From an uncultured Blautia sp. (lineage in GTDB: Bacteria; Bacillota; Clostridia; Lachnospirales; Lachnospiraceae), in assembly GCA_900543715.1 (NCBI GenBank), contig UQSX01000007.1:13397-77396 (forward strand): a DNA stretch of 64,000 bases, given 5' to 3'. The notes beneath the pieces are model-generated. The model was not told where the DNA came from and ran no database searches. It saw nothing but the letters and a program-made list of their open reading frames with translations. This document shows, one piece after another, positions 36,866 through 46,384 of this stretch (position 1 is the stretch's first letter; every line of letters begins with the position of its first letter). Both the position numbers and the translations under genes were made by a program.

Positions 36866-37850
36866 TATTTCTGCTCCGAGTATTCATACATTCCAGAATC
36901 TTCTCAGCCAGTTTCTTTCCGCTCCCCATTTCAACAAAGCTTATTCCTGGCTGATCTTCTGAATACAATTCATGGTTTGCGGGATTTTCTCCCAAAATCA
37001 TAGGTTTCTCCATGGCCTGGTAGATATAGGCCTTTCCTGGTATGGTCCTCTTGGCTTTATTGATTTCCTTATTAAAGTGTCCGGCCAGACACAGGTCTGA
37101 AAAAGCAATATAATCTGAAAGCTTATCCTGACTGAGCCATTCAATATAATGTATATTCGGGCCGGAAGGTTTCACCATTTTTTCGCCGATAGGACCGATG
37201 ATATAGAAGCAGATATCTTCCTTATCTTTTAAAAGCTCTGCTGCCTTAAGCACAATATCTACTCCCTGGAGAGGGAGTACACTGCCGAAATATAAAACTG
37301 TATATTTTCCTTCTGCCTGGGCAGGTTTCTCTACTTTATGAGGGTAATAGATACTGCTGTCCGCTTCCAGATACATCACCTGGAGCTTTTTGGGATCTGC
37401 TCCAAATTCTTCTGAAAAATATTTTGCATGGGCTTTCGTATCTGCAATAATCCCGTCTGCCGCTTTTAAAGTTTTCCTGTCAAGCCAGGCAAGTATCTTT
37501 CCAAATATAGACTCAGGCTTAATTTTTTTTCTGTCGAAGGCCAGCGTATCATACATGGAAATAAAAAAGTCTATATAGAGTTTGTTTTTTCTAAATTTCC
37601 ATTTAAATAAAGGCACTACCAGCTGAGGAGCAAATCCTACGAAAACAGCGTCGTACCTTTTACAGGACGTGGTAAGAATCTTCCAATATACCTTCAGCAG
37701 GCGTACCGGATAGCTTTTCTCCTTTGTTCCTATAACCGAAAGAAAATCCGTCTTTTCTTTCAGTTGACGGATTTCTTGGGTATTTCTTAAATAATCTAAA
37801 TTTTTCGTGGTAATAAAAAGGATCTTTTTATTTCTCAGTTCTTCAAACAT
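36858..37850 (-). CDS. GT-B fold glycosyltransferase (GT4-like)
   Basis: The 330-residue protein has an N-terminal Rossmann-like half, with YDAVFVGFAPQLVVPLF and the DGIIADTKAHAKYF segment near residue 135. The C-terminal half has VLYFGSVLPLQGVDIV (the usual GT4 nucleotide-binding turn), CFYIIGPIG and a KAYIYQAMEKPMIL stretch at the position of the E-x7-E motif. The donor sugar is unknown. It is co-transcribed with its neighbours: 24 bp behind the GT2 gene and overlapping the YfhO-like gene by 8 bp. Confidence 0.82.
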   Translation of the reverse strand: MFEELRNKKILFITTKNLDYLRNTQEIRQLKEKTDFLSVIGTKEKSYPVRLLKVYWKILTTSCKRYDAVFVGFAPQLVVPLFKWKFRKNKLYIDFFISMYDTLAFDRKKIKPESIFGKILAWLDRKTLKAADGIIADTKAHAKYFSEEFGADPKKLQVMYLEADSSIYYPHKVEKPAQAEGKYTVLYFGSVLPLQGVDIVLKAAELLKDKEDICFYIIGPIGEKMVKPSGPNIHYIEWLSQDKLSDYIAFSDLCLAGHFNKEINKAKRTIPGKAYIYQAMEKPMILGENPANHELYSEDQPGISFVEMGSGKKLAEKILECMNTRSRNNG

Positions 37851-37874
37851 TTCTATCCTCTCTTGGATCTGAAT

Positions 37875-38861
37875 TTACTTCTCTGCTTCTTTTGCCGCTT
37901 CCCCTTTTTTTAAATGTTTCTCTGCTCCATAATCCAATCTGCGAACCCTCTCCTGGGTATCTTCCAAAAGTTTTCTGTTAGAAGCGATCAGATCAGCCAG
38001 AAGCCCTGAAATGATCGTCTGGAATCCCAGGATCATCAATGTGCTGGCCAGAATCAAAGACTGAACATGCCCTGTACTGTTTCCCATGAAAAAGAATATC
38101 AGGAACCGCAGTCCGATGAGAAGACCTACACCAAATACAATGCCTCCTATAATGCTGAAAAACCGCAGAGGCTTGTACATCATAAAGGCTCTGATGATCG
38201 TCAGCACTGATTTCTTAATATATCCGAACATACTGTTAAACAATCTGGACTTTCTCAATTCCGGATTCGTCCTGATTGGAACAGAGGTAATCGCCATCTT
38301 ATTTCTTCCCGCCTGGACAATAGTCTCCAACGTATAAGTATATTCGTTTACAACATTCATTTTCAACGCTGCTTCTCTGCTTAAGGCTCTGAATCCACTG
38401 GGAGCATCCGGGATATCCGTATGAGAAGCCACCCGCACTGTCCAGCTTCCGATATGCTGGAGCTTCTTTTTGAGAGGAGAAAAATGTTCTGTCTGGTCAA
38501 TAGGTCTCTCACCTATCACAATATCAGATTTCCCCTCCAAGATCGGCCGGACCAACTTTTCTATATCTTCGCCGCAATACTGATTGTCCGCATCTGTATT
38601 AACAATAATGTCGGCTCCGTTTCTCAGGCATGCGTCCAGTCCTGCCATAAATCCCCTGGCCAGACCTTTGTTTGACTTGAAGTTCACCACATAATGAACG
38701 CCCCATTTTTTTGCAACTTCTACTGTATCGTCTTTGCTTCCGTCATTAATGATCAGATATTCGATCTCATCTATCCCATCGATATGCTTTGGCAAATCAT
38801 TCAATGCAATCTCCAAAGTTTCCGCTTCATTATAACAAGGTATTTGAATGATTAACTTCAT
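37875..38861 (-). CDS. Polyprenyl-phosphate glycosyltransferase (DPM1/GtrB-like GT2 with two spans)
   Basis: The 328-residue protein opens with IIQIPCYNEAETLEIAL, has INDGSKDDTVEVA and INTDADNQY-type motifs (seen as IIVNTDADNQY), and carries two C-terminal spans (about 230-255 and 265-290) plus a basic tail. This architecture belongs to enzymes that move glucose, mannose or similar sugars onto undecaprenyl phosphate, making donors for GT-C enzymes. The YfhO-like protein two genes downstream is the natural user. AAAGGAG precedes the ATG and a strong promoter lies at 38916-38944. Confidence 0.9.
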   Translation of the reverse strand: MKLIIQIPCYNEAETLEIALNDLPKHIDGIDEIEYLIINDGSKDDTVEVAKKWGVHYVVNFKSNKGLARGFMAGLDACLRNGADIIVNTDADNQYCGEDIEKLVRPILEGKSDIVIGERPIDQTEHFSPLKKKLQHIGSWTVRVASHTDIPDAPSGFRALSREAALKMNVVNEYTYTLETIVQAGRNKMAITSVPIRTNPELRKSRLFNSMFGYIKKSVLTIIRAFMMYKPLRFFSIIGGIVFGVGLLIGLRFLIFFFMGNSTGHVQSLILASTLMILGFQTIISGLLADLIASNRKLLEDTQERVRRLDYGAEKHLKKGEAAKEAEK

Positions 38862-38915
38862 TTCTATTTACTCCTTTGTAACACTCTGGATAATTCTCTG
38901 TAATATATCTTTTTG

Positions 38916-38944
38916 ATTATAGCACATGCAATTCTGCTTTTCAA
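38916..38944 (-). promoter_or_regulatory. Promoter of the GT2-GT4-yfhO-ugd run
   Basis: On the minus strand TTGAAA (38939-38944) and perfect TATAAT (38916-38921) are 17 bp apart, in the 92 bp gap after the flippase gene. The leader is about 45 nt. Confidence 0.8.
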
Positions 38945-38953
38945 TTCAAAATA

Positions 38954-40249
38954 TTACATGTTTATACTGCTGTTTTCGTGATTTTTCAGCTGTTTTTTCC
39001 TGGCTTTATACCCTGCCAGGACCACCAGAGCAAAATATACCGCTATCATTGCCACTACAAATGTGTAGAAAATAGAAACTCCCAGAATTCCTCCCTGTTC
39101 CACCATCCTTCTTCCCATTATCAGAAACAATCCATACCCTGCCAGATAGCCTGCGATCAGCCAGTTCTGTTTTCTGATCACAGTAAGGATCATTTGGTAA
39201 AAACTGGTATATGCTAAAAATCCTCCTCCAAGCAAAAGGACCATAAGTTCTGTCTTATAACCTGTCAGATCCACGCCGTAAACAATTGATAACGCAGGAA
39301 TTCCCAGCAGGAATCCTCCTGCCAGTACAAAGATCGTTAATCCCACCATAATGGCGCTCTGTTTAGCTACCATAGACAAAAACGCCCGCAGGTCTCCTTT
39401 ATGCCAGAGAAGGGCCATTTTTCCGATCAACGGCTGATAAATAAATCTGCTCAACAGGCCGATCACAAATACAGGCATAAAGATATAGTTAAAGCATGCC
39501 TGTTCCTGACTGCTGAGTACTGCATCGATAGAATATTTCGGCGCATTTCCTATATAGATGACCAGATAGGCAGCCAAAAAAAGGGGGAAACACTCTATAA
39601 ACATATTTTTTATATTCCCCGCCCGCCATGTAGTAACAGTAGATTCAAAGTTTTTCACTGCTGTGGTGTTCAAAATGATACACAGAAGCAGAGAAAGCAA
39701 AAATGCAAGTAAAGAAGCCGTGATCAGAGTTTCCGACAGTATATATGATATAATAAAGGTAAGTATATATCCGAATAGCCGGATCGTCATGGCCTTTGCG
39801 CCTATATCCAGTCTGTCTCTTTGCTGCAGACGTCCCTGGAAAACGTCTTCCACCGAGTCAATCGTTTTGGAAAGGCATATGAAAAGAACTGCGATGCTCT
39901 TTTCCAGATCATAGGCTCCTGTATAGTAATGCTGGCCTACATAGAAACAGGAAACGATCACCATAAGTATGCTGGTGATGATCCTGCCCCCTATATATTC
40001 CCTGAAAGTATATTTTTCCTGAACGTCTGAAACCTGAAACTGACGGATACCATACTGACCAATGGTTAACATAAGATTTCCGATAGCAAATGCAATGGTA
40101 AATACTCCTGCATCCGTAACTGGATCGATCCTGGAAATAACCATCAAAATCAGTACCGACTGAAAAGAGTTCAGCATTGCCGCCCAAGTATTCCAGATAT
40201 ATGCAGTTTTCTGTGCGTCTTTTGTATTATATAAAAAAGCTTTTATCAT
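38954..40249 (-). CDS. Polysaccharide flippase (Wzx/MOP superfamily)
   Basis: A 431-residue protein with about 12 predicted spans, typical of MOP-fold lipid-linked oligosaccharide flippases. The N-terminal SFQSVLILMVISRIDPVTDAG region matches the family. The ATG at 40249 is chosen because GGAGG lies five bases before it; an upstream in-frame GTG at 40261 falls on that site. It would turn undecaprenyl-linked repeat units outward. With an ABC exporter also in the window, two export routes or two polymers are likely. A possible TATAGT -10 lies at 40300-40305. Confidence 0.88.
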   Translation of the reverse strand: MIKAFLYNTKDAQKTAYIWNTWAAMLNSFQSVLILMVISRIDPVTDAGVFTIAFAIGNLMLTIGQYGIRQFQVSDVQEKYTFREYIGGRIITSILMVIVSCFYVGQHYYTGAYDLEKSIAVLFICLSKTIDSVEDVFQGRLQQRDRLDIGAKAMTIRLFGYILTFIISYILSETLITASLLAFLLSLLLCIILNTTAVKNFESTVTTWRAGNIKNMFIECFPLFLAAYLVIYIGNAPKYSIDAVLSSQEQACFNYIFMPVFVIGLLSRFIYQPLIGKMALLWHKGDLRAFLSMVAKQSAIMVGLTIFVLAGGFLLGIPALSIVYGVDLTGYKTELMVLLLGGGFLAYTSFYQMILTVIRKQNWLIAGYLAGYGLFLIMGRRMVEQGGILGVSIFYTFVVAMIAVYFALVVLAGYKARKKQLKNHENSSINM

Positions 40250-40364
40250 GAAAACCTCCACGCCGTCTGATTTGCCTGTAAATAACCGCCTGTTTATTCA
40301 CTATAGCACATATCTTTAATATTTACCAGCGTGGGAATTCTTCGTTTTAATACCGCATTCCCGC

Positions 40365-41606
40365 TCAAGTCCCCGTCAAAACCTTATTCAGCACATCTGC
40401 CAGCGGCTCCATGGCATTCATTTCTTCTTCTACCGTATTTGTCTGGGCACCGCATTCCACCAGCAGGGTTTTCGGCCGCAGATGCAGATTATAGCGATAA
40501 CCTCTGAGATAGATCGTTCTGGCAAAATCCGGATAATATTTTTCACAGGCAAGCATCATCTGGAGGGAAAAAGCCAGATTATCCTGAATATAAGGATTTG
40601 GCAGATAAGTGATCTCCCCATTCTGCTTTGTTCTGCTCAGCCCGTTAAAAAACATGACCTTTGCTGTCTGTTTCCCATCTACTTCTGTCACAAGCCTTTG
40701 ATTATCTGCTACTCCGTCCCGGTGCAGATCAATGATCACTTCTATACTGGGATTTTCCTCTAAAACCTGGCTGATCCGTTCCTGTGCATAGTTGTAAGCC
40801 TGGTTTCTGTCCAGTTTTCCATCTACAATATCAAAAGTATCTGTTACATGGATCACATTATATCCATAATCTTCCTTCAAAATCTTAGTCAGATAATCAC
40901 CTACTCCCACGATCGTTGTAGCTGCGTCTCCGGGAACTGAATCAATAAACTCTTCCTGAGAATGGGTATGATAGATCAGAATCTGAGGCTGATCATTGCC
41001 TGTCTGCATTCTCAGGTCCATCTGCACTAATTCCGGTGCATTCATCTGTTCACTGGTAATACTGGTGGTACTGTCTACCGCAAAGAAATTGTTCAGTACA
41101 AAATCAAAATCCTGAAACTGTTCCAGGGAAATATCCGTCAAAGGAGCCCGTTCTTGGGAAACAGCTGCGCTTTTTGTCTCCTCATCAGCAGCTTCGCTGG
41201 CATTTGTCTCCTCACCGCCTGTAATCTCCAGTCCAGAAGAGTCCGGTCCTGCTTCCTGATTCTCTTCTGTGAGTCTCGCCTCAAGGAATTCCTGGTTTTC
41301 TTCCATGATCCTGGCGCTGGTGGCCAGATCTTCTTTTACCGTATCTTCCTGTTCATAAGAATCCAGCGCCGGTATCTGTTCTTTTATCTTCCTTAATATC
41401 CAGGAAGCCACCAAGTCCCCTTCCTGATCTGATCTGGCCGTCCCTGGAAGATAGGTCTCCAGGGCCTGCTGCTGGACATTAAGCATGATCTTTTCCGTGA
41501 TTTCTTTATCTAATGAAAGCCCTTTTATTACAATGTATCCGGCTAAGACCAGCATACCTATCCATATTGCAGCAGAAACAGCTTTTCCAGCTTCTCTTTT
41601 TTTCAC
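40365..41606 (-). CDS. spoIIP: Stage II sporulation protein P (SpoIIP)
   Basis: The 413-residue protein has one N-terminal span (about 12-30), a Glu/Ala-rich linker and the SpoIIP domain with ILIYHTHSQEEF, VIIDLHRDGV and TLLVECGAQTNTVEEE. SpoIIP is a cell-wall amidase and endopeptidase that, with SpoIID and SpoIIM, drives engulfment of the forespore. GTG start with GAGGTG upstream. It is 40 bp downstream of gpr, a pairing conserved in spore-formers. Confidence 0.95.
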   Translation of the reverse strand: MKKREAGKAVSAAIWIGMLVLAGYIVIKGLSLDKEITEKIMLNVQQQALETYLPGTARSDQEGDLVASWILRKIKEQIPALDSYEQEDTVKEDLATSARIMEENQEFLEARLTEENQEAGPDSSGLEITGGEETNASEAADEETKSAAVSQERAPLTDISLEQFQDFDFVLNNFFAVDSTTSITSEQMNAPELVQMDLRMQTGNDQPQILIYHTHSQEEFIDSVPGDAATTIVGVGDYLTKILKEDYGYNVIHVTDTFDIVDGKLDRNQAYNYAQERISQVLEENPSIEVIIDLHRDGVADNQRLVTEVDGKQTAKVMFFNGLSRTKQNGEITYLPNPYIQDNLAFSLQMMLACEKYYPDFARTIYLRGYRYNLHLRPKTLLVECGAQTNTVEEEMNAMEPLADVLNKVLTGT

Positions 41607-41646
41607 CCAATCACCTCATATCTATATATGAGACAATCCTTTCCTT

Positions 41647-42552
41647 TTATTCCTTTCCCCGGGTAAAGGCCATATTTAATCCCTCAGAGATCGTATAGGC
41701 TAAACGTTTCACCGTTTCATCTACATCTTTCGGCGTTACAAACATACTGTAAAGAGAGGGTGCTATCATCTCTTCCAGAAACTCTTTCTTCTCTGCTTCT
41801 TCCAAAGTATCTAAAAGATGAGACATGGCATCATGAACGATAGTGGCGCCATCTACAACTGTTGGTACGCCAATACCGATCACCTCAACTCCCAGAGTCT
41901 CCCGGTTAAGGCCTGTGCGGTGGTTTCCAACCCCTGATCCGGGATTAATACCGGTGTCTGTGATCTGGATCGTTCGATTCAGTCTCCGGATGCTTCTGGC
42001 AGCCAGTGCATCAATGGCAACAATGACATCTGGCCTGGTCTCTTCTATCACCCCGCGGATAATCTCCATAGTCTCCATACCAGTCTGGGCCATAACTCCC
42101 GGGGCCAGTCCGCTTACACTGTGTACATGTTCCTCCCCCATTCCCTGAATTCCATACTCATTGATAATGTGTCTGGTAATACGTAAATTTGCGACTACGT
42201 CAGGACCCAGGGCATCAGGAGTAATGTCGCGGTTTCCCAGCCCTACTACCAGAATCTTCATATCTTCCTTTTCCGGCAATAAATTTCTCAGATGTCTGGA
42301 AACCTCCAGAGATATTTCCCGATGATAATCCTCATCAGGCACAGACATATTAGGTGCCTCCAGGGTAATATAGACTCCCTGAGGCCTCCCCATGGCTCTG
42401 GCTCCGTTTTCTGTTTTAATCTTCACTACAGTTGTCCGGATATCCTTTTCTGCGCTATAGTCCTCCTGGATTTCCACCCCGCGGATCTCCACATTATCCT
42501 CCTCAAACTTTTCCTTTGTCTCTAATGCCAAATCTGTATGAATTCTTCCCAT
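41647..42552 (-). CDS. gpr: GPR endopeptidase (spore protease)
   Basis: The 301-residue aspartic-type protease degrades small acid-soluble spore proteins at germination. Its N-terminus has TDLALE, like the autoprocessing and SASP-cleavage sequences. Conserved segments include LVVGLGNRDITPDALGP, RPDVIVAIDALAARS and IGVGVPT-type turns (here GIGVPTVVDG). It is divergent from rpsT as in B. subtilis. A forespore promoter was not identified with confidence. Confidence 0.95.
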   Translation of the reverse strand: MGRIHTDLALETKEKFEEDNVEIRGVEIQEDYSAEKDIRTTVVKIKTENGARAMGRPQGVYITLEAPNMSVPDEDYHREISLEVSRHLRNLLPEKEDMKILVVGLGNRDITPDALGPDVVANLRITRHIINEYGIQGMGEEHVHSVSGLAPGVMAQTGMETMEIIRGVIEETRPDVIVAIDALAARSIRRLNRTIQITDTGINPGSGVGNHRTGLNRETLGVEVIGIGVPTVVDGATIVHDAMSHLLDTLEEAEKKEFLEEMIAPSLYSMFVTPKDVDETVKRLAYTISEGLNMAFTRGKE

Positions 42553-42619
42553 TGCCTTGCCAAGCTCCCTTTCTGCACCTGTTTTTTCATATTTTTTGCA
42601 ATTTCAAAGATTTTATGTA

Positions 42620-42648
42620 TTGACATTTTTCTCTAAATACACTAGAAT
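42620..42648 (+). promoter_or_regulatory. Promoter of rpsT
   Basis: A perfect TTGACA (42620-42625) and TAGAAT (42643-42648) are 17 bp apart, leaving a leader of about 90 nt, longer than needed for ribosome binding alone. Confidence 0.8.
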
Positions 42649-42662
42649 GAAAAAGCATGTTA

Positions 42663-42691
42663 TATCGGAGTGTTCCGTGTCTTCTCCGATA
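42663..42691 (+). promoter_or_regulatory. Hairpin in the rpsT leader
   Basis: TATCGGAG (42663-42670) pairs exactly with CTCCGATA (42684-42691) around a 13 nt loop. It lies early in the leader, about 40 nt before the ribosome-binding site. It could be part of an autoregulatory S20 leader or a transcript-stabilising stem; no known motif was recognised. Confidence 0.4.
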
Positions 42692-42745
42692 AAAATATAA
42701 AAACAGTAAAAATAATTTGAATGATCACATTTGGAGGTGTACACT

Positions 42746-43009
42746 TTGGCTAACATTAAATCTGCAAAGAAAAGAATCTTAGTAAACAGAACAAAAGCTG
42801 AGAGAAATAAATCCATCAGATCAGCAGTAAAAACTTCTATTAAAAAAGTAGAGGCTGCTGTTGCTGCAAAGGATAAGGAAGCTGCTGCTGCTGCATTAAA
42901 AGTTGCAATTTCTACAATTGACAAAGCAGCTACAAAAGGCGTTTATCATAAGAATAATGCCGCAAGAAAAGTTTCCCGCTTAGCAAAAGCCGTAAACACA
43001 CTTGCTTAA
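42746..43009 (+). CDS. rpsT: 30S ribosomal protein S20
   Basis: An 87-residue, highly basic, helical protein that binds 16S rRNA, starting [20 protein letters not shown]. The start is TTG at 42746, eight bases after GGAGG (42733-42737); an earlier in-frame TTG at 42731 overlaps that site. A TTG start on S20 is well known and is linked to its autoregulation in other bacteria. The gene is monocistronic, with its own promoter, leader hairpin and terminator, and sits between gpr and holA as in B. subtilis. Confidence 0.96.
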   Translation: MANIKSAKKRILVNRTKAERNKSIRSAVKTSIKKVEAAVAAKDKEAAAAALKVAISTIDKAATKGVYHKNNAARKVSRLAKAVNTLA

Positions 43010-43034
43010 TTTTATAGACATATAAGTATATTAT

Positions 43035-43077
43035 AAAAGCCTTCTGGTTGTCCCGTCATCGGCCAGAAGGCTTTTTT
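43035..43077. terminator. Bidirectional terminator between rpsT and holA
   Basis: A perfect 13 bp stem (43035-43047 with 43063-43075, core GCCTTCTGG/CCAGAAGGC) is flanked by A and T runs on both sides. It serves convergent rpsT and holA; the last bases touch the holA stop codon. Confidence 0.88.
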
Positions 43078-44054
43078 CAGCTGCTGAATTTTATCAGCAG
43101 CAGTTCTACACTAAGGGTATCTCCGATCCGCCCGGTTTTCACCTTTTCTTCCGTATCCACACACTCTTTTACGATCTTCTGCAGTTCCTCTTCTCTGTAT
43201 CTTCTCCCATAAGCGCTGTAATTACGGACCACAAATGGCTGGAGGCCTGTCCTTTTGGCAATCCTGCTTTGATCATAGCCCTCTTTTTCCAGTTCTTTCA
43301 CCTGCCATATCAGATTGAACTGCCTGGCCAAAAGAAATAAAATACGCATAGGCGGTTCTTTCAGTGCCAGAAGATCATAATACAGATCCAGAGCCTTTTT
43401 CTGTTTTTTCTCTGTGACTGCCCGGAGCATATCGAAAATATGATTGGAAATCTGTCCGGTACAGACAGCCTGGATATCTTCGCCGGAAATCACTTCTTTT
43501 CCCATGGTATAGCTCAAAAGCTTTTCCAGTTCATTTTCTATATTTCCCATATCTGTTCCTGTTTTCTCCAGAAACAGTTCCATATCTCTCTGAGTGATCT
43601 TTTTTCCTTCTCTCTTCAGGATTCCCAATATCCATCGTATCAGGGTCTTTGTATCCTGCTGGCCAAATTCCACAATACTGCCGTATTTCTTTACAGCTTT
43701 ATACATACGGCTCCGCTTGTCTATCTGATCTTCTACAAAGACCATGCACAGGTAATCCGGAAGCTCTGACATATACTCAGGAAGATCCTGACACTGATTC
43801 TTGAAAAATCCGGTATCTTCCAGGAAAATCACTCTTCTGTCTGCAAAAAAAGGCATGGTTTCTGCCAGTTCTATCACTTCTCTGGGCTCTGTCTTTTTTC
43901 CCTGGAAAAGGGAAAAATTCATGGTATCCCCCTCTGGGACCAGGGCCTTTTCCAGCTTATTTCTGTACTGCTGCAAAAGGTATTTCTCTTCTCCGAAGAG
44001 AAGATATACTTTTTTAAAATTCTGATTTTGAATATCTTCCTGTAAGTTTTTCAT
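43077..44054 (-). CDS. holA: DNA polymerase III delta subunit
   Basis: Starting at the ATG of MKNLQEDIQN (AAAGGGAGAG upstream) the protein has 325 residues, the usual length. KKVYLLFGEEKYLLQQY opens the first clamp-loader domain; domains II and III follow, with LFLLARQFNLIWQVKELE near the end. Delta opens the sliding clamp during clamp loading. A longer reading to 44141 would run into comEC. It is last in the comEA-to-holA run. Confidence 0.93.
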   Translation of the reverse strand: MKNLQEDIQNQNFKKVYLLFGEEKYLLQQYRNKLEKALVPEGDTMNFSLFQGKKTEPREVIELAETMPFFADRRVIFLEDTGFFKNQCQDLPEYMSELPDYLCMVFVEDQIDKRSRMYKAVKKYGSIVEFGQQDTKTLIRWILGILKREGKKITQRDMELFLEKTGTDMGNIENELEKLLSYTMGKEVISGEDIQAVCTGQISNHIFDMLRAVTEKKQKKALDLYYDLLALKEPPMRILFLLARQFNLIWQVKELEKEGYDQSRIAKRTGLQPFVVRNYSAYGRRYREEELQKIVKECVDTEEKVKTGRIGDTLSVELLLIKFSS

Positions 44055-44083
44055 TGTGCTCTCCCTTTCAGGTTTTTCCTGTC

Positions 44084-46384
44084 CTATTCTAACATGGATT
44101 TTCCATACTGAAAAGACATCCGAATTTTTTCTTCCTTCCATACCGCAAAAACCGCTCCTGCGTTTTGGGTCTGGAAAATATGGATCTTTCTGTTTTCCAA
44201 TCGCTGTATCAGTTCCTGATGAGGATGCCCGTATGAATTATCTTCTCCACAGGAAATTACAGCGGCCCGGGGGTTTACAACATCTAAAAGTTTTTCTGAA
44301 GTTGAATTTCTTGAGCCATGATGAGCCACCTTTAAAATATCGCAGGAAATTCCTTTCTCTCTGCACACAGCCAGAAGCTGTTCCTCTCCATCCCCTTCGA
44401 CATCCCCTGTAAACAGCAAAGAAAAGCCATCCATATCCGCTAAAAGCACCTGAGACCCTTCATTGCTTTCCATCGTTTCTTTTTCCGGAGACAGACAGGT
44501 GATCTTCAGGTCTTCCATCGTCACAGTACTTCCCTTATTTATATAAAAAATCCGGCATCCCGCTTTTTTCCCCGCCTGTTCTAATCCTTCCCGCTGTTCA
44601 TCTGTTTCTCTGCATTTTGTCAGAAACAGCCTGTCTATTTTCAGCCCTGTTCTTTTTTCAGCGCACATTTCCAATAATTCCAAAATGCCGCTTATATGAT
44701 CTTCATCCATGTGCGAAACAAAAATCCCATCTACTTTTCTGATTCCTTCTGCTTTCAAATAAGGAAGGATTCTATATTGACCAACTTTTGAAACCGAACT
44801 GCTCCCTCCATCTATCAGATAACAAATTTCCCCATCCTTTTGTATACAGGCACAGTCTCCCTGACCTACATCTAAAAAAGTAACCTTTTGTTCACTTTCT
44901 CCGATATCCAGGAATAAAAGAAACAGTCCCAGCGCAAAAGCTGTCATCTGGCCTGCCAGAAAACAGTTCTTAGCCAGCGCTTTCCCGGCAGCCTTTTTCC
45001 CCTTTCGGAAATCCCTTTTTCCTCTCTTATACTTTGCTCCCAAAACTCCTGCAAGAATCACATAATAGATTCCGCACTGCCATATCTCAGGTCTTCCTGT
45101 TATCCATAGAAAAACCGGCAGATTCTGAAGAAGCTTTCCGCCCCGGAGATAGCATTCCAGAAGGCAGATACCCGGCAAGGCTCCTATCTTACCCAGAAAT
45201 GCCATGGGAAGGCTCCCTAAAACGCCTCCCGCAAGACCGGAAATCAGCAATACCCCTGCAGTTGGCAGTATCAGCAAATTCACAAAGAATCCCCAGACTG
45301 AAATCTCACAGAAAAAATACATAGTAATCGGGAGCAGGATACTCCATACGGAAATACTGGAAGCAGCTCCTGTTTTCAGTTCCTTTCTTATCCTGTCCCA
45401 TATCTTTCTGCTCTTTTTCTTGCTTCCCGCCGGAAAAAGAACTGGGTGGACAGCTGCCAGACCAAGAACCGCCCCGAAAGAAAGCAGAAAGCTGCTGTCA
45501 TACAGATAAAGGGGAGATTCTGCCAATAGGAAAATAGCCGCAAGAGCAAGGGCAGAAAGAAAGTCATAGGTACGCTTCCCCAGCATTGCTCCTATAGAAA
45601 CTCCAAACATGATCACTGCCCGGACGGCCGCTGCCTGACTTCCTGTAAGTCCGCCATAAAACACCATGACTGCCGCTGCCAGGATTCCCGAAACCATTAC
45701 AGAAAGCCGGCATTTTACCAGAACTTTGTAAAGCCCCCAGCCCAGAATAGAAAGATGTGTTCCTGACACCGCCAATATATGGGAAATTCCCATGATCTGG
45801 AACAACAATTTGCTGTCCTGTCCCAAATTTCCTTTTTCTCCCAGCACCATTGCTTCCATGATGCCGCCTTTTTCCTCTCCAAAGGTCCTCCTGATGCCTT
45901 TTCCGATTTTTTCCTTTATTCTTCCCTGAAATGCCAGAATACGGTCTTTTTTACTCTGCAGGACCTGCATTTCTTTTCCGTCCATATACCATTTGATATT
46001 TCTCGCATAGTAGTAGGACTGTTCGTCAAACTGTCCAGGATTTGCTGCCCGAGGAATTTCTTCCAGCTTTCCGTAAACTGCCACAAGGGCTCCTTGTCTG
46101 GGACTGTCTGAAAGGATTTCATTTTCTATTGTTACTTTTATACGATCTATGGGATATTTTTCTTCACGAACAATAAGATTTGTATTTTTCAGATATAGAT
46201 TTGTAATGGTATCATAGATATCTTTTTGATAGATAATTCCTGTAACCAGGATATTTTCATCTTTCACTCCCCCGGGAAACTTTGGAGGAGAGCAGGAAAA
46301 AAAGGGGATTCCTGCTCTTCCCAAAATCCACAGCACTGCCGCCCAGATGAAGGCGGCAATGCACAGAGGTCTCTTAACTCTCAT
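44084..46384 (-). CDS. comEC: ComEC/Rec2 DNA-uptake channel protein
   Basis: The 766-residue protein has an OB-like N-terminal part after the first spans, the competence membrane domain (about 200-480, with ISHILAVSGTHLSILGWGLY) and a C-terminal metallo-beta-lactamase domain with VGQGDC, ISHMDEDHISG-type metal ligands (SHMDEDH) and VAHHGSRNS. In competent bacteria it passes single-stranded DNA into the cell and the C-terminal domain is a likely nuclease. Full length without frameshift. It overlaps the GerMN lipoprotein gene by 11 bp. Confidence 0.95.
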   Translation of the reverse strand: MRVKRPLCIAAFIWAAVLWILGRAGIPFFSCSPPKFPGGVKDENILVTGIIYQKDIYDTITNLYLKNTNLIVREEKYPIDRIKVTIENEILSDSPRQGALVAVYGKLEEIPRAANPGQFDEQSYYYARNIKWYMDGKEMQVLQSKKDRILAFQGRIKEKIGKGIRRTFGEEKGGIMEAMVLGEKGNLGQDSKLLFQIMGISHILAVSGTHLSILGWGLYKVLVKCRLSVMVSGILAAAVMVFYGGLTGSQAAAVRAVIMFGVSIGAMLGKRTYDFLSALALAAIFLLAESPLYLYDSSFLLSFGAVLGLAAVHPVLFPAGSKKKSRKIWDRIRKELKTGAASSISVWSILLPITMYFFCEISVWGFFVNLLILPTAGVLLISGLAGGVLGSLPMAFLGKIGALPGICLLECYLRGGKLLQNLPVFLWITGRPEIWQCGIYYVILAGVLGAKYKRGKRDFRKGKKAAGKALAKNCFLAGQMTAFALGLFLLFLDIGESEQKVTFLDVGQGDCACIQKDGEICYLIDGGSSSVSKVGQYRILPYLKAEGIRKVDGIFVSHMDEDHISGILELLEMCAEKRTGLKIDRLFLTKCRETDEQREGLEQAGKKAGCRIFYINKGSTVTMEDLKITCLSPEKETMESNEGSQVLLADMDGFSLLFTGDVEGDGEEQLLAVCREKGISCDILKVAHHGSRNSTSEKLLDVVNPRAAVISCGEDNSYGHPHQELIQRLENRKIHIFQTQNAGAVFAVWKEEKIRMSFQYGKSMLE

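Noticed and set aside
40365..42552. A sigma-F/G promoter in front of gpr
   Set aside because: A CATAAAA-like -10 is present, but no convincing -35 at the proper distance could be found.
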